Source: Methyloceanibacter sp.
Lineage (GTDB): Bacteria; Pseudomonadota; Alphaproteobacteria; Rhizobiales; Methyloligellaceae
Direction: 5' to 3'
DNA: 30,436 nucleotides
Assembly: GCA_022865725.1 (NCBI GenBank)
Contig: JALHTP010000175.1
Coordinates: 1-30,436, forward strand
In this document: one piece after another, positions 15,072-23,732 of the stretch
Numbering within the stretch: the stretch's first letter is position 1
Layout of the letters: the number at the start of each line of letters is the position of its first letter
Translations under genes and position numbers: made by a program
Notes under the pieces: model-generated
Databases searched by the model: none
The model's input: only the letters and a program-made list of their open reading frames with translations
Told to the model about the DNA's origin: nothing

Positions 15072-17720
15072 CTAGTTCCTGTTCGCCAGCGTATTGATCG
15101 CCGTGAGGGTGGTCGACCCGAATTTGCCGTCCACCGGCCCCGAATACACGCCCTCCTCCTTGAGCTGGCGTTGCAGCGCCTTGCGGAACGGCAGACCCCA
15201 GGCCACGGAGTTCGTCCGCATCTGCTCGAGGGTAAAGGCGTTCTTGCGCGCAATCGCGCGGATCACCCACTGCGCCGCCTCCTCGTTGTCGATCTTCACC
15301 CCGCGGCCGGCCGCCAACAGACCGGCGAGATTATGCATCCCTTGCGGCTCGCCGAGCTCGGCCGATTTGCGATAGAGGCGCCCCGCCTCGGCCTGGTCGC
15401 GCTTGACGCCCTTGCCGTTCTCGTAGAGCCAGCCAAGCGCCACCATGGCTGTCGGGTTCCCGAGGTCCGATGCCTTGCGGTAAAAACCGACCGCCTGGTC
15501 GACGTCCTTGGTCACGCCGCGTCCGTTCTCGTACAGCATGGCGAGATTGGTCATGCCGAGGGCATTGTTGAGATCGGCCGCTTTGCGATAGAGTTTGGCC
15601 GCTTCCGCCTCGTCCTTGGCGACGCCGATTCCCTTCTCGCTCATATAACCGAGATTGATCATGGCGTCGGCATGGCCGAGATCGGCCGCCCGGCGGTAGT
15701 TCTCAAGCGCGACGTTGATATCTTTGCCGACGCCGAGCCCCTGCTCGTAGAGGCCGGCAAGCACGTAGAAGGACCGCGGGTGGTTGAGCTCGGTCCCCTT
15801 GCGCAGGAGACGGACGGCCTCCTGCTCGTCTTTCGGAGCGCCCCGCCCATTCAGCAGCATCACGCTGAGATTGGCCATGGCCTCGGTGTTTCCGAGCTCT
15901 GCCGACTTGCGGTAGAGCCGCACGGCCTCCGCCTCGTCCTTGGCGACACCCGATAGTCCCGCCTCGTAAAGATAAGCGAGGTTGTACATCGCCCAGGGCT
16001 CGCTGAGCTCCGAGGCCTTGCGATACCAGCGCACGCCTTCCGCCTCGTCCTTGGAGATGCCCCAGCCATACAGATAGGCGCGGCCGAGAGCGGTCATCGA
16101 TCCGGCGTCGCCGGCATCGGCCCCTTTGCGGAACCAGCGCGCGGACTCCGGGTCGTCCTTGCCGACCCCTTGCGCGTTGAAATAAGCGAGCCCGAGGCGA
16201 TACATCGCCGACCCGTCGCCGATATCGGCCGCCCGCCGATAGGCTTTGGCGGCATCGGCGGGATCGCCGAGACCGGTGAAGGCCCTGGTATGCGCATCGG
16301 CGAGACTCTTGATCGCCGCCGCATCGCCCGCATCGGCCCTGTCTCGCAGCCAGCGCAAGAAATCGCCGGGGCCATTGCCGATGCGCCAGATCTCGAGATT
16401 CACCTCGTTTCCGTTCGGCGTATCCATGATCAGCCTGGTCAGCTCTTTCGGGTCGGCCACGGCGACCTTCTCGAACTTGACGATCACGTCGCCGGGCTGG
16501 ACGCCCGCGAACTCGGCAGGGCTCCCTCTGATCAGCGACGACACCGCGGCGCCTTTGGCCTCGGTCAGGCCGACCGTCTTGGCGAGGTCTTCATTGACCG
16601 TGCCGATCTGCACGCCGAGAAACGAGCGGCCCGACGGGTCGCCGTCGCGGGCCCTCACCGTCGCCCTGAGCGTGAGCGACCTTGCCTCCGGCATTGGCCC
16701 AACCCCCGCGACTGCGCTCGGCGCGGCGAGCGCGGCCACCTTGGGGGCGTTCGCGTCCGCGCTCTTCGACAGCCGCTCCAGCATCACGCGGGCAAGCCCT
16801 GCAAAGGTGCCGGACGGATAACGGTCGAGATAGGTCTTGAGGATTTGCGGATCGTTGCTGTCCTTGACCGCGTTCCACAAGGCAAGCTCGATCGGCTGGC
16901 CGCTCCCACTCCCCTCCTGCGACGCGGCGGAGGCCGGAGCCGCCGGCGTGGTGGTTGCCTCCTTGAAGAAGAACTGGCCGGTCAGCGATGAGTGCTCCCA
17001 GGGCACCTGCTTGCCTTGCGTGGAGGCGAGAACCTCGTTCCGCACCGCGATCATGATGGCGCTGAGATCGGCGGCATCGGCCGGAAGATGCTTCACCAGC
17101 GCGCCGGTGAAGGGAGAGTTGCGCCCCTGCCCGTCCAAGGCGACGTTACCGGGCTGCGTGGCGAAGGCGATGAAGGTCCCGACGCCGGATTCGATGCGCG
17201 CGAGCCCCCTGCCGATATTCGCCGAGCGCGTGCCCATGCTGCGGGCAAGCGTCTGCGCCATGGGATTGTCGCGGCAGGCATCGAGCAGAACGATGCTGGT
17301 CTTGGTCTCGCGCTCCATCTGGGCCAGCACGAGGTCGAGCCTGATCGCGTCGAAATCGAGATCGCCTTCCCGCGCGAGCTTGGCATCGGTGGGAACGAGA
17401 TAGTTCGTCCCCGCCACCTGCATACCGTGGCCGGCATAGAAGAAGAGACTGACATCGGCGCCTTGCAGAGCTTCGCCGAAGCGGCGCACCGTCTCGCGCA
17501 TCTCGTTCTGCTTGAGATCGGTGCCTTCCACCACCTCGAAGCCGAGGCCCTTCAAGACGGACGCTATGTCGGCGGCGTCGTTGCTCGGATTGGCGAGAAC
17601 CGGTACATGCTCGTAGCTCGAATTGCCGATGACGAGCGCAACGCGCCTCTCTGCTTCGGCGGCGGAAATACCCGCCATCAGCAGAATGAGGCCTGCGAAC
17701 AGCCTGACAGCCGCGCGCAT
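15072..17720 (-). CDS. Secreted caspase-like protease with PDZ domain, ten Sel1 repeats and peptidoglycan-binding-like tail
   Basis: The protein has 882 residues. A signal peptide covers about 1-23 (ISAAEA). The caspase domain spans about 25-255: VALVIGNSSYEHVPVLANP, catalytic His98 in FYAGHGMQV and Cys149 in LLDACRDNP, so the dyad is intact. A short Ala/Ser-rich linker and a YLDRYPSGTFAGLA helix lead to a PDZ domain (about 366-446, FLGVQIG and GSPAEFAGVQPGDVIVKF). Ten Sel1-like repeats of 36 residues follow (about 465-825), each of the pattern AMxxLGxxYxxGxGVxKD-EAxxWYRKAAxLG. The last about 45 residues (LKEEGVYSGPVDGKFGSTT) resemble a peptidoglycan-binding type 1 motif. The caspase-SLR pairing is common in Rhizobiales, but the added PDZ and wall-binding tail are less so. 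PDZ and SLR should recruit protein partners in the periplasm. It heads an operon with the MBL and UDG-like genes. Confidence 0.9.
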   Translation of the reverse strand: MRAAVRLFAGLILLMAGISAAEAERRVALVIGNSSYEHVPVLANPSNDAADIASVLKGLGFEVVEGTDLKQNEMRETVRRFGEALQGADVSLFFYAGHGMQVAGTNYLVPTDAKLAREGDLDFDAIRLDLVLAQMERETKTSIVLLDACRDNPMAQTLARSMGTRSANIGRGLARIESGVGTFIAFATQPGNVALDGQGRNSPFTGALVKHLPADAADLSAIMIAVRNEVLASTQGKQVPWEHSSLTGQFFFKEATTTPAAPASAASQEGSGSGQPIELALWNAVKDSNDPQILKTYLDRYPSGTFAGLARVMLERLSKSADANAPKVAALAAPSAVAGVGPMPEARSLTLRATVRARDGDPSGRSFLGVQIGTVNEDLAKTVGLTEAKGAAVSSLIRGSPAEFAGVQPGDVIVKFEKVAVADPKELTRLIMDTPNGNEVNLEIWRIGNGPGDFLRWLRDRADAGDAAAIKSLADAHTRAFTGLGDPADAAKAYRRAADIGDGSAMYRLGLAYFNAQGVGKDDPESARWFRKGADAGDAGSMTALGRAYLYGWGISKDEAEGVRWYRKASELSEPWAMYNLAYLYEAGLSGVAKDEAEAVRLYRKSAELGNTEAMANLSVMLLNGRGAPKDEQEAVRLLRKGTELNHPRSFYVLAGLYEQGLGVGKDINVALENYRRAADLGHADAMINLGYMSEKGIGVAKDEAEAAKLYRKAADLNNALGMTNLAMLYENGRGVTKDVDQAVGFYRKASDLGNPTAMVALGWLYENGKGVKRDQAEAGRLYRKSAELGEPQGMHNLAGLLAAGRGVKIDNEEAAQWVIRAIARKNAFTLEQMRTNSVAWGLPFRKALQRQLKEEGVYSGPVDGKFGSTTLTAINTLANRN

Positions 17721-17780
17721 GACGAAGATCCTCCCCGGGAGGCGGCGCCGGACCTTAAGGCGCGCCCTCTCGTGGTTCCC

Positions 17781-17786
17781 ATTATA
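17781..17786 (-). promoter_or_regulatory. Possible -10 element for the caspase-Sel1 operon
   Basis: The minus strand reads TATAAT here, 60 bases upstream of the start at 17720, inside the 258-base divergent region shared with the histidine kinase. I see no good -35 hexamer at 17 bases, so this is a weak call. Confidence 0.3.
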
Positions 17787-17978
17787 GCGCGTGAACGGCC
17801 GTTCTGGACCAGGCCTCGCGTCGTACCAGCGCGGAGCGAGAGTAAACGCGCCGTTAGGGATTCCGAGAGATAGTTCTAGGCGATCCCTCAGGGGGTCGGG
17901 GAAGGCTTGCCTTCGGTCTATGCCGTTGGCGGTTATTGCTTTTTCGTGTCAGTCAGGTCGTTGCGGGTAGGCCTTAGC

Positions 17979-19526
<1,548 letters not shown>

Positions 19527-19605
19527 GCAATCCCACTTACGGATTTTGGCCGTTCGATCTGACGTCGCCCGGCTGGCGTTCGCCAGAATTCATTCGCCGA
19601 AGCGA

Positions 19606-19624
19606 TTGACTGACCTCGTCAGTC
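19606..19624. terminator. Hairpin between convergent genes
   Basis: GACTGAC and GTCAGTC (19608-19614, 19618-19624) form a perfect seven-pair stem with a CTC loop over the stop codon of the PP-loop gene. A second stem, CTGGCG/CGCCAG (19573-19586), lies nearby. No clear U-tract is present; the role as a bidirectional terminator is inferred from position. Confidence 0.35.
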
Positions 19625-20767
19625 CGATCCCAAAATATCGGCCAGACCGTTTCGCATGGCCTGGTAGCCGCGCTTGAAGCGCAGCTGGCGAAGCCGCTTC
19701 TCCAGCGCCACACGCCATGGTTCGGTTTGACGGTCTTTGGATACTTCGAGCAGATATTCGTAGCCGCGAAGCCGGGTTGGACTCGTCGGGGAGATTTTCT
19801 TGATCAGGCGAAGATCGAGCGGCCGATCAAAGCATTCCGGATTGGGCTTTCCCACAGCGAGGAAATCCAACTGTGTCTGAACGCATTTATCGCAGACGCC
19901 GCAGTTTCTTGACCAGTTGGAACCCTGCCAACAGACCCTCGCGCTCTTGGTGGCGAGGGGATTCGCGGCGACACGTCTGACTTTATCTACGCGTCGGTAA
20001 GCGGCGCCGTCATGCACGATCGAGAAGGACTTCGATCCCAGGAGGGGATCGACGATCGGGCTTGAACCCAGATCAAGCCGCAGGTTCTCGTAGGTATTGG
20101 TACTGGCGATCATTCCAAGGCTGAATTCGTGGCTGAACTGGTGCAGCAAGCCGCCGATAACAGCACCATGAACAGCCTCCCAGCTCGGTACATCGAGTTT
20201 CCGGACATTGGTGCGAACCGTGCGCAGCCGCAAGGAAGTCGATTCCACAAACTCCCTGCTGCGTTCCATCGCTTTCGCAAAGGCCTCGGACTGTTCGAGC
20301 GGAATATCCAATCCATGCACGAACATCAGATCCGTGAGGGGATAGCGCGCCGTTCCGAGATCGTCCAAGGTGTGCTGGAGGGCGAGGAAGGTCGAGTCGA
20401 TGCCACCCGAAAAGGCGACGATTGCCCGGTCGTCGGCAGGCGGAGCGTCCGCAAAGGAAGCCGGTACGATCTCGACGAACCGGCATCGCTTTGGCTTCAA
20501 TCTCGTCCAGGCCTGTTGAAAGTGCCGCAGGGAGCGCAGCATCGACGCGGACATGGGGCCTTCGACCAGCAGCCTTCCTCCGCGCGTCATGCAAAAGAAC
20601 AGGACGAAGATGACGAGGCCATCGAGATTCGCGGGGAGCGGAAGGCCGGGCTCTCCCACAAACTCGATCCAGGCGTCGGCGATGACCTCCTTGTTGCGTG
20701 GAAGCGTCACCGTGGCAAAGCGCCGGGCGCATCCGTCAGCGTTTTCCTGGCGGAAGGTGAGAACCAT
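19619..20767 (-). CDS. PP-loop ATP pyrophosphatase (QueC/ExsB-like), orphan
   Basis: The protein has 382 residues. The PP-loop AFSGGIDSTFLAL (SGGIDS at 120-125) activates a substrate by adenylation, as in QueC, NAD synthetase and argininosuccinate synthetase. The C-terminal Cys279 and the CGVCDKC cluster (289-295) match the four-Cys zinc site of the QueC family. It differs from QueC in an N-terminal extension of about 110 residues (FVGEPGLPLPANLDG) and a tail of about 85. It may therefore be a relative that makes or modifies something other than 7-cyano-7-deazaguanine; no queD, queE or queF gene is visible. Base composition is visibly less GC-rich than in the flanking genes, as in the gap after it, which suggests horizontal gain. 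Function uncertain. Confidence 0.75.
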   Translation of the reverse strand: MVLTFRQENADGCARRFATVTLPRNKEVIADAWIEFVGEPGLPLPANLDGLVIFVLFFCMTRGGRLLVEGPMSASMLRSLRHFQQAWTRLKPKRCRFVEIVPASFADAPPADDRAIVAFSGGIDSTFLALQHTLDDLGTARYPLTDLMFVHGLDIPLEQSEAFAKAMERSREFVESTSLRLRTVRTNVRKLDVPSWEAVHGAVIGGLLHQFSHEFSLGMIASTNTYENLRLDLGSSPIVDPLLGSKSFSIVHDGAAYRRVDKVRRVAANPLATKSARVCWQGSNWSRNCGVCDKCVQTQLDFLAVGKPNPECFDRPLDLRLIKKISPTSPTRLRGYEYLLEVSKDRQTEPWRVALEKRLRQLRFKRGYQAMRNGLADILGSD

Positions 20768-21117
20768 TTCCGCCCCGGCGTCTATCTTTATTCATGACGT
20801 GTCGAACTGACATTACTGCACGCTAAGACGTTTCTACACTACGCTTCGAATATGACATCTCGACTCACCGGGATAAATACAGGTTAGCTCGACTTGTGGC
20901 TCCATAGCCATTTCTCATCAGCAGTCGAACATCTCGCACATGCTGCCTGTCCAACACAAGGTGGCAAATTATCCTCTGAATTGCCAAGCAAGCCCCCACC
21001 CCAACACAAGGAGGAGGTAAAGCGAGAGCTAGCGGCCGCGCAGCGCCACCATGCAATTGCTCGGAAGCCCCGCAACACTTACATAGGATTAGGGACCATC
21101 AGCCGGGCGAAATTTCC
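20768..21117. other. Gene-poor region with lower GC content
   Basis: I see no convincing gene here on either strand; the open frames lack start sites and recognisable domains. It holds the upstream region of the PP-loop gene and a direct repeat: CCAACACAAGG at 20951-20961 and again at 21001-21011, exactly 50 bases apart. It is more AT-rich than the rest of the window. It may be the edge of an acquired segment. Confidence 0.5.
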
Positions 21118-21294
21118 TTGGAGACTCCGTGCGTCAATATCTGCCTGCTCGACAGCGAGACGGGCCTGTGCGTCGGCTGCGGGCGCTCGATTGCCGAGAT
21201 CGCAGGCTGGGCTTCGATGAGCGATTCCGAGCGGCGCGCCATCATGGCTACACTGTCTGAGCGGATGGAGCGCCTCGAGCAAGCGAAAGGCTGA
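21118..21294 (+). CDS. DUF1289 small cysteine-rich protein
   Basis: The product has 58 residues and reads ETPCVNICLLDSETGLCVGC then GRSIAEIAGWASMSDSERRA, ending in ERMERLEQ. This is the complete DUF1289 signature: CxxxC, then CxxC in LCVGCGR, then a W-x-x-M/L-S helix. No ATG is in frame upstream; the best start is TTG at 21118, placing the conserved ETPC block at the usual N-terminus. Family members are about 60-80 residues and may bind metal through the four Cys; their role is unknown. The stop is 4 bases before the GTG start of the aspartic protease gene, so the two are probably co-transcribed and coupled. Confidence 0.8.
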   Translation: METPCVNICLLDSETGLCVGCGRSIAEIAGWASMSDSERRAIMATLSERMERLEQAKG

Positions 21295-21298
21295 AGGC

Positions 21299-22000
21299 GT
21301 GACGACCTGGATTGCCCTGTTCATTCTGGCGCTGGCCGCCATGCTGCTCGTGTCGAACGAGAGTGGCATGATCGCGGGGCTGGACAGCACAACCTTCGGC
21401 TATCTCGCGATGTGCCTCGCGCTTGTCGTCTTTGTCGGCGGCGGCTTGTTGGGGAGCTATCGCGGGCGGGTCGGCTCGATGGTCCGCGACGCGGTGACCT
21501 GGCTCGCACTCGGTCTCGGCCTGGTGACGATCTATGCCTACAAAGAGGAGCTGATGCCGATCGCCGCGCGCGTCGTCGGCGAGCTTCTGCCCGGCACCGC
21601 TATGACGGTCGAAGAGAGCACTGGCGGCGTCACCGAGGTTCGCATCAGGAAGCGCCTCGACGGACATTTCACCGCCATCACCGAGGTGAACGGAAAATCG
21701 ATCTCCATGATCGTCGACACCGGCGCTTCGACCATCGTGCTCACGCCCGAGGATGCGAAGAAGGCCGGCATCGACGTGAGCGGGCTCACCTACAGGGTGC
21801 CGGTGATCACCGCCAATGGCCGGACGGTGGCGGCGCGGGTGCGCCTCGACAAGGTCGGCATCGGCCCGCTCGACCGGCAGAAGGTCGACGCGCTCGTCGC
21901 CCAGCCTGGCGCGCTCACCCAGAGCCTGCTCGGTATGAGTTTCTTAAGCCGCCTGCGCTCCTATGAGTTTTCCGGCGATTTCCTGACGCTGCGCGGCTAG
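21299..22000 (+). CDS. Membrane-anchored retropepsin-like aspartic protease (TIGR02281/clan AA type)
   Basis: The protein has 233 residues starting with GTG at 21299 (GAAGG just upstream). Three hydrophobic segments (about 4-22, 33-52, 64-82) anchor it. The soluble domain then holds the aspartic protease motif IVDTGAS (Asp140), the flap region ITANGRTVAARVRLDKVGIG, and the closing LLGMSFLSRLRSYEF. As with retroviral proteases it should act as a dimer, each chain giving one Asp. The family is widespread in Alphaproteobacteria and acts outside the cytoplasmic membrane; targets are mostly unknown. It is followed 38 bases later by a second, shorter copy. Confidence 0.88.
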   Translation: MTTWIALFILALAAMLLVSNESGMIAGLDSTTFGYLAMCLALVVFVGGGLLGSYRGRVGSMVRDAVTWLALGLGLVTIYAYKEELMPIAARVVGELLPGTAMTVEESTGGVTEVRIRKRLDGHFTAITEVNGKSISMIVDTGASTIVLTPEDAKKAGIDVSGLTYRVPVITANGRTVAARVRLDKVGIGPLDRQKVDALVAQPGALTQSLLGMSFLSRLRSYEFSGDFLTLRG

Positions 22001-22038
22001 ATGCGTGGCGCGGGCCGTGTTTTCCGGAGCGACAGGTC

Positions 22039-22587
22039 ATGAGTTCGGCGACGAAGCATGTGTTGCATGAAGCGCTCCTGTGGGGCGCCGTGGCGCTGAC
22101 CGGCTTCGCGCTGTTCTATTTCTTCGACGACCTCAGAGCTGCGTTCGGGCCCGGCACAGGGACCGCTCCTATCGTCGCTGCGCGCCAAGAAGGCGGGACG
22201 AAGTCTCCGGGCTTTGCGCGCGAGGTCCGGCTCAAGGCTGACGCGCGCGGGCACTTCACCTTCGATGCCGCCATCAACGATCGTCCCGCGAGTTTCATGG
22301 CCGATACCGGTGCGACGGTCGTGGTCCTCACCTATGAGGATGCCGCGCGGCTTGGTCTTTCGCCGCACAGCCTCGACTTCTCCGGCCTCGCCGAGACTGC
22401 CAACGGCGTGTCCCGGGTGGCGCCGGTCATGCTCGACCGCGTGCGCGTCGAGGACATCGTTGTGCGCGATGTTCCAGCCGCCGTCGCCGAGAAGGGTGCG
22501 CTCGGCACCAACCTGCTGGGCATGAGCTTCCTCGGCCGGCTGAAAAGCTTCCAGATGCAAGGAAGCGAGCTGATCCTCGTCCAGTAA
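22039..22587 (+). CDS. Second retropepsin-like aspartic protease (TIGR02281/clan AA type)
   Basis: The protein has 182 residues with a single N-terminal membrane segment (about 11-29). The catalytic motif MADTGAT has Asp89 intact, and is followed by VVVLTYEDAARLG, the flap TANGVSRVAPVMLDRVRV and the C-terminal LLGMSFLGRLKSFQMQ. It shares the domain with the preceding gene but has one rather than three membrane passes, so the tandem pair probably arose by an old duplication or by pairing of two lineages. It converges with the CDF gene 22 bases downstream. Confidence 0.88.
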   Translation: MSSATKHVLHEALLWGAVALTGFALFYFFDDLRAAFGPGTGTAPIVAARQEGGTKSPGFAREVRLKADARGHFTFDAAINDRPASFMADTGATVVVLTYEDAARLGLSPHSLDFSGLAETANGVSRVAPVMLDRVRVEDIVVRDVPAAVAEKGALGTNLLGMSFLGRLKSFQMQGSELILVQ

Positions 22588-22609
22588 GCGGAACGCAGGC
22601 GCGCGCCGC

Positions 22610-23500
22610 TCAAACCACGGGCACGCCGCCGTGCAGCTTGGCCTTATCTTCGGGCTCCACGTGAATCGTGACCATGGCTCCGTGCACATCATCGGTGAGC
22701 GCTGCCTCGATCCGGTCGCAGATGGCATGCGACTCCGCGACGCTCATCGTGCCCGGCACGACGAGGTGAAACTCGATGAAGGTCGTACGGCCGGCCTGGC
22801 GCGTGCGCAAATCGTGCGCTTCGATCGCCCCTACCGCCTCCTTCGAGATCGCCTGGCGGATCTTCTCCAGCACCTCGTTGGAGACGGCCTCGTCCATCAA
22901 CCCGCCGATCGATTGCCGCATCAGCACCCATCCCCACCAGAGGATGTGCAGCGCGACCAGGCCAGCGAGGATCGAATCGAGGACGAGCCAGCCGGTGACG
23001 GCCACAAGCCCGACGCCGATCAGTACTCCAACCGAGGTCACGACGTCGGTCATGAGGTGCCGGGCATCGGCCAGCAGCGCCGGAGAGCGGCGCCTTCGGC
23101 CGTCGCGGAACAGCAGGAGACACCATGCTGCATTGATGACGGTCGCCAGACCGTTGATCGCGAGCCCTAGTGCCGGAGCGTCGAGCGGCTGCGGATCGAG
23201 ATAACCGAGATAGGCCTTGCGCATGATGGCGAGCGCGGCGATGACGATCAGCACGCCTTCCAGCACGGCCGACAGATATTCGGCCTTGTGATGGCCGTAA
23301 GGGTGATTTGCGTCCGCGGGGACCGCGCTGAGCCGCACGGCAAAGAAGGCCGCGATCGCGGTCGCGACATTGATGATACTTTCCGCGGCGTCCGAGTAGA
23401 GTGCGACGCTACCCGTGACCCGGTAGGCCGCATATTTCAAGGCAAGCACGAGAATGCCGACGGCAATGCCGCCAAGGGCCAGCCTGATGACCTGCTTCAT
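22610..23500 (-). CDS. Cation diffusion facilitator family metal exporter
   Basis: The protein has 296 residues. Six transmembrane helices are followed by a cytoplasmic ferredoxin-like domain from about 205. Metal-binding residues are visible in TM2 (LYSDAAESIINV, Asp37) and TM5 (LADARHLMTDVV, His147 and Asp151), with a second-site DANHPYGHHKAEYLSA motif (about 62-77) between TM2 and TM3. The C-terminal domain (EFHLVVPGTMSVAESHAICDRIE) supports dimerisation and metal sensing. The family exports Zn, Fe, Mn or Co in exchange for protons; the DANHPYGH group includes FieF-like proteins, but specificity is not certain. It diverges from the phosphohexomutase, with a palindromic TGCAA-N5-TTGCA site between. 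Confidence 0.9.
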   Translation of the reverse strand: MKQVIRLALGGIAVGILVLALKYAAYRVTGSVALYSDAAESIINVATAIAAFFAVRLSAVPADANHPYGHHKAEYLSAVLEGVLIVIAALAIMRKAYLGYLDPQPLDAPALGLAINGLATVINAAWCLLLFRDGRRRRSPALLADARHLMTDVVTSVGVLIGVGLVAVTGWLVLDSILAGLVALHILWWGWVLMRQSIGGLMDEAVSNEVLEKIRQAISKEAVGAIEAHDLRTRQAGRTTFIEFHLVVPGTMSVAESHAICDRIEAALTDDVHGAMVTIHVEPEDKAKLHGGVPVV

Positions 23501-23576
23501 GATGGCAAGCTCGCGCTCTTAGAATGCAGCAGGCGGTACCCAAGCCTGACGGGGTGACCGGGTCGCACCTAGAGGT

Positions 23577-23625
23577 CTTGCACCGGCGGCGCAAGTCACA
23601 TCTTTTCGATTGCAACTCGCTTGCA
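23577..23625. promoter_or_regulatory. Candidate operator pair in the CDF/phosphohexomutase divergent region
   Basis: TGCAA-CTCGC-TTGCA (23611-23625) is a perfect palindrome, and CTTGC-N9-GCAAG (23577-23595) is a second one close by. The TTGCAA/TTGCAT half-sites resemble those of alphaproteobacterial Fur/Mur-type metal regulators. The neighbour is a metal exporter. Function is inferred. Confidence 0.35.
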
Positions 23626-23732
23626 TTAAGAAGGTGCTTCCCTTCCGGCCTTCCGAAGAGCCCCGCTACGCCGGAACCTCCTTGCGCCACGCGCTGTTGG
23701 TCCACCGACGAAAATCGCCTATGAGAGGATCG

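Noticed and set aside
20894..21220. A 108-codon plus-strand frame in the gene-poor region
   Set aside because: It overlaps the DUF1289 gene out of frame, has a low-complexity basic product, and lacks a good start site.
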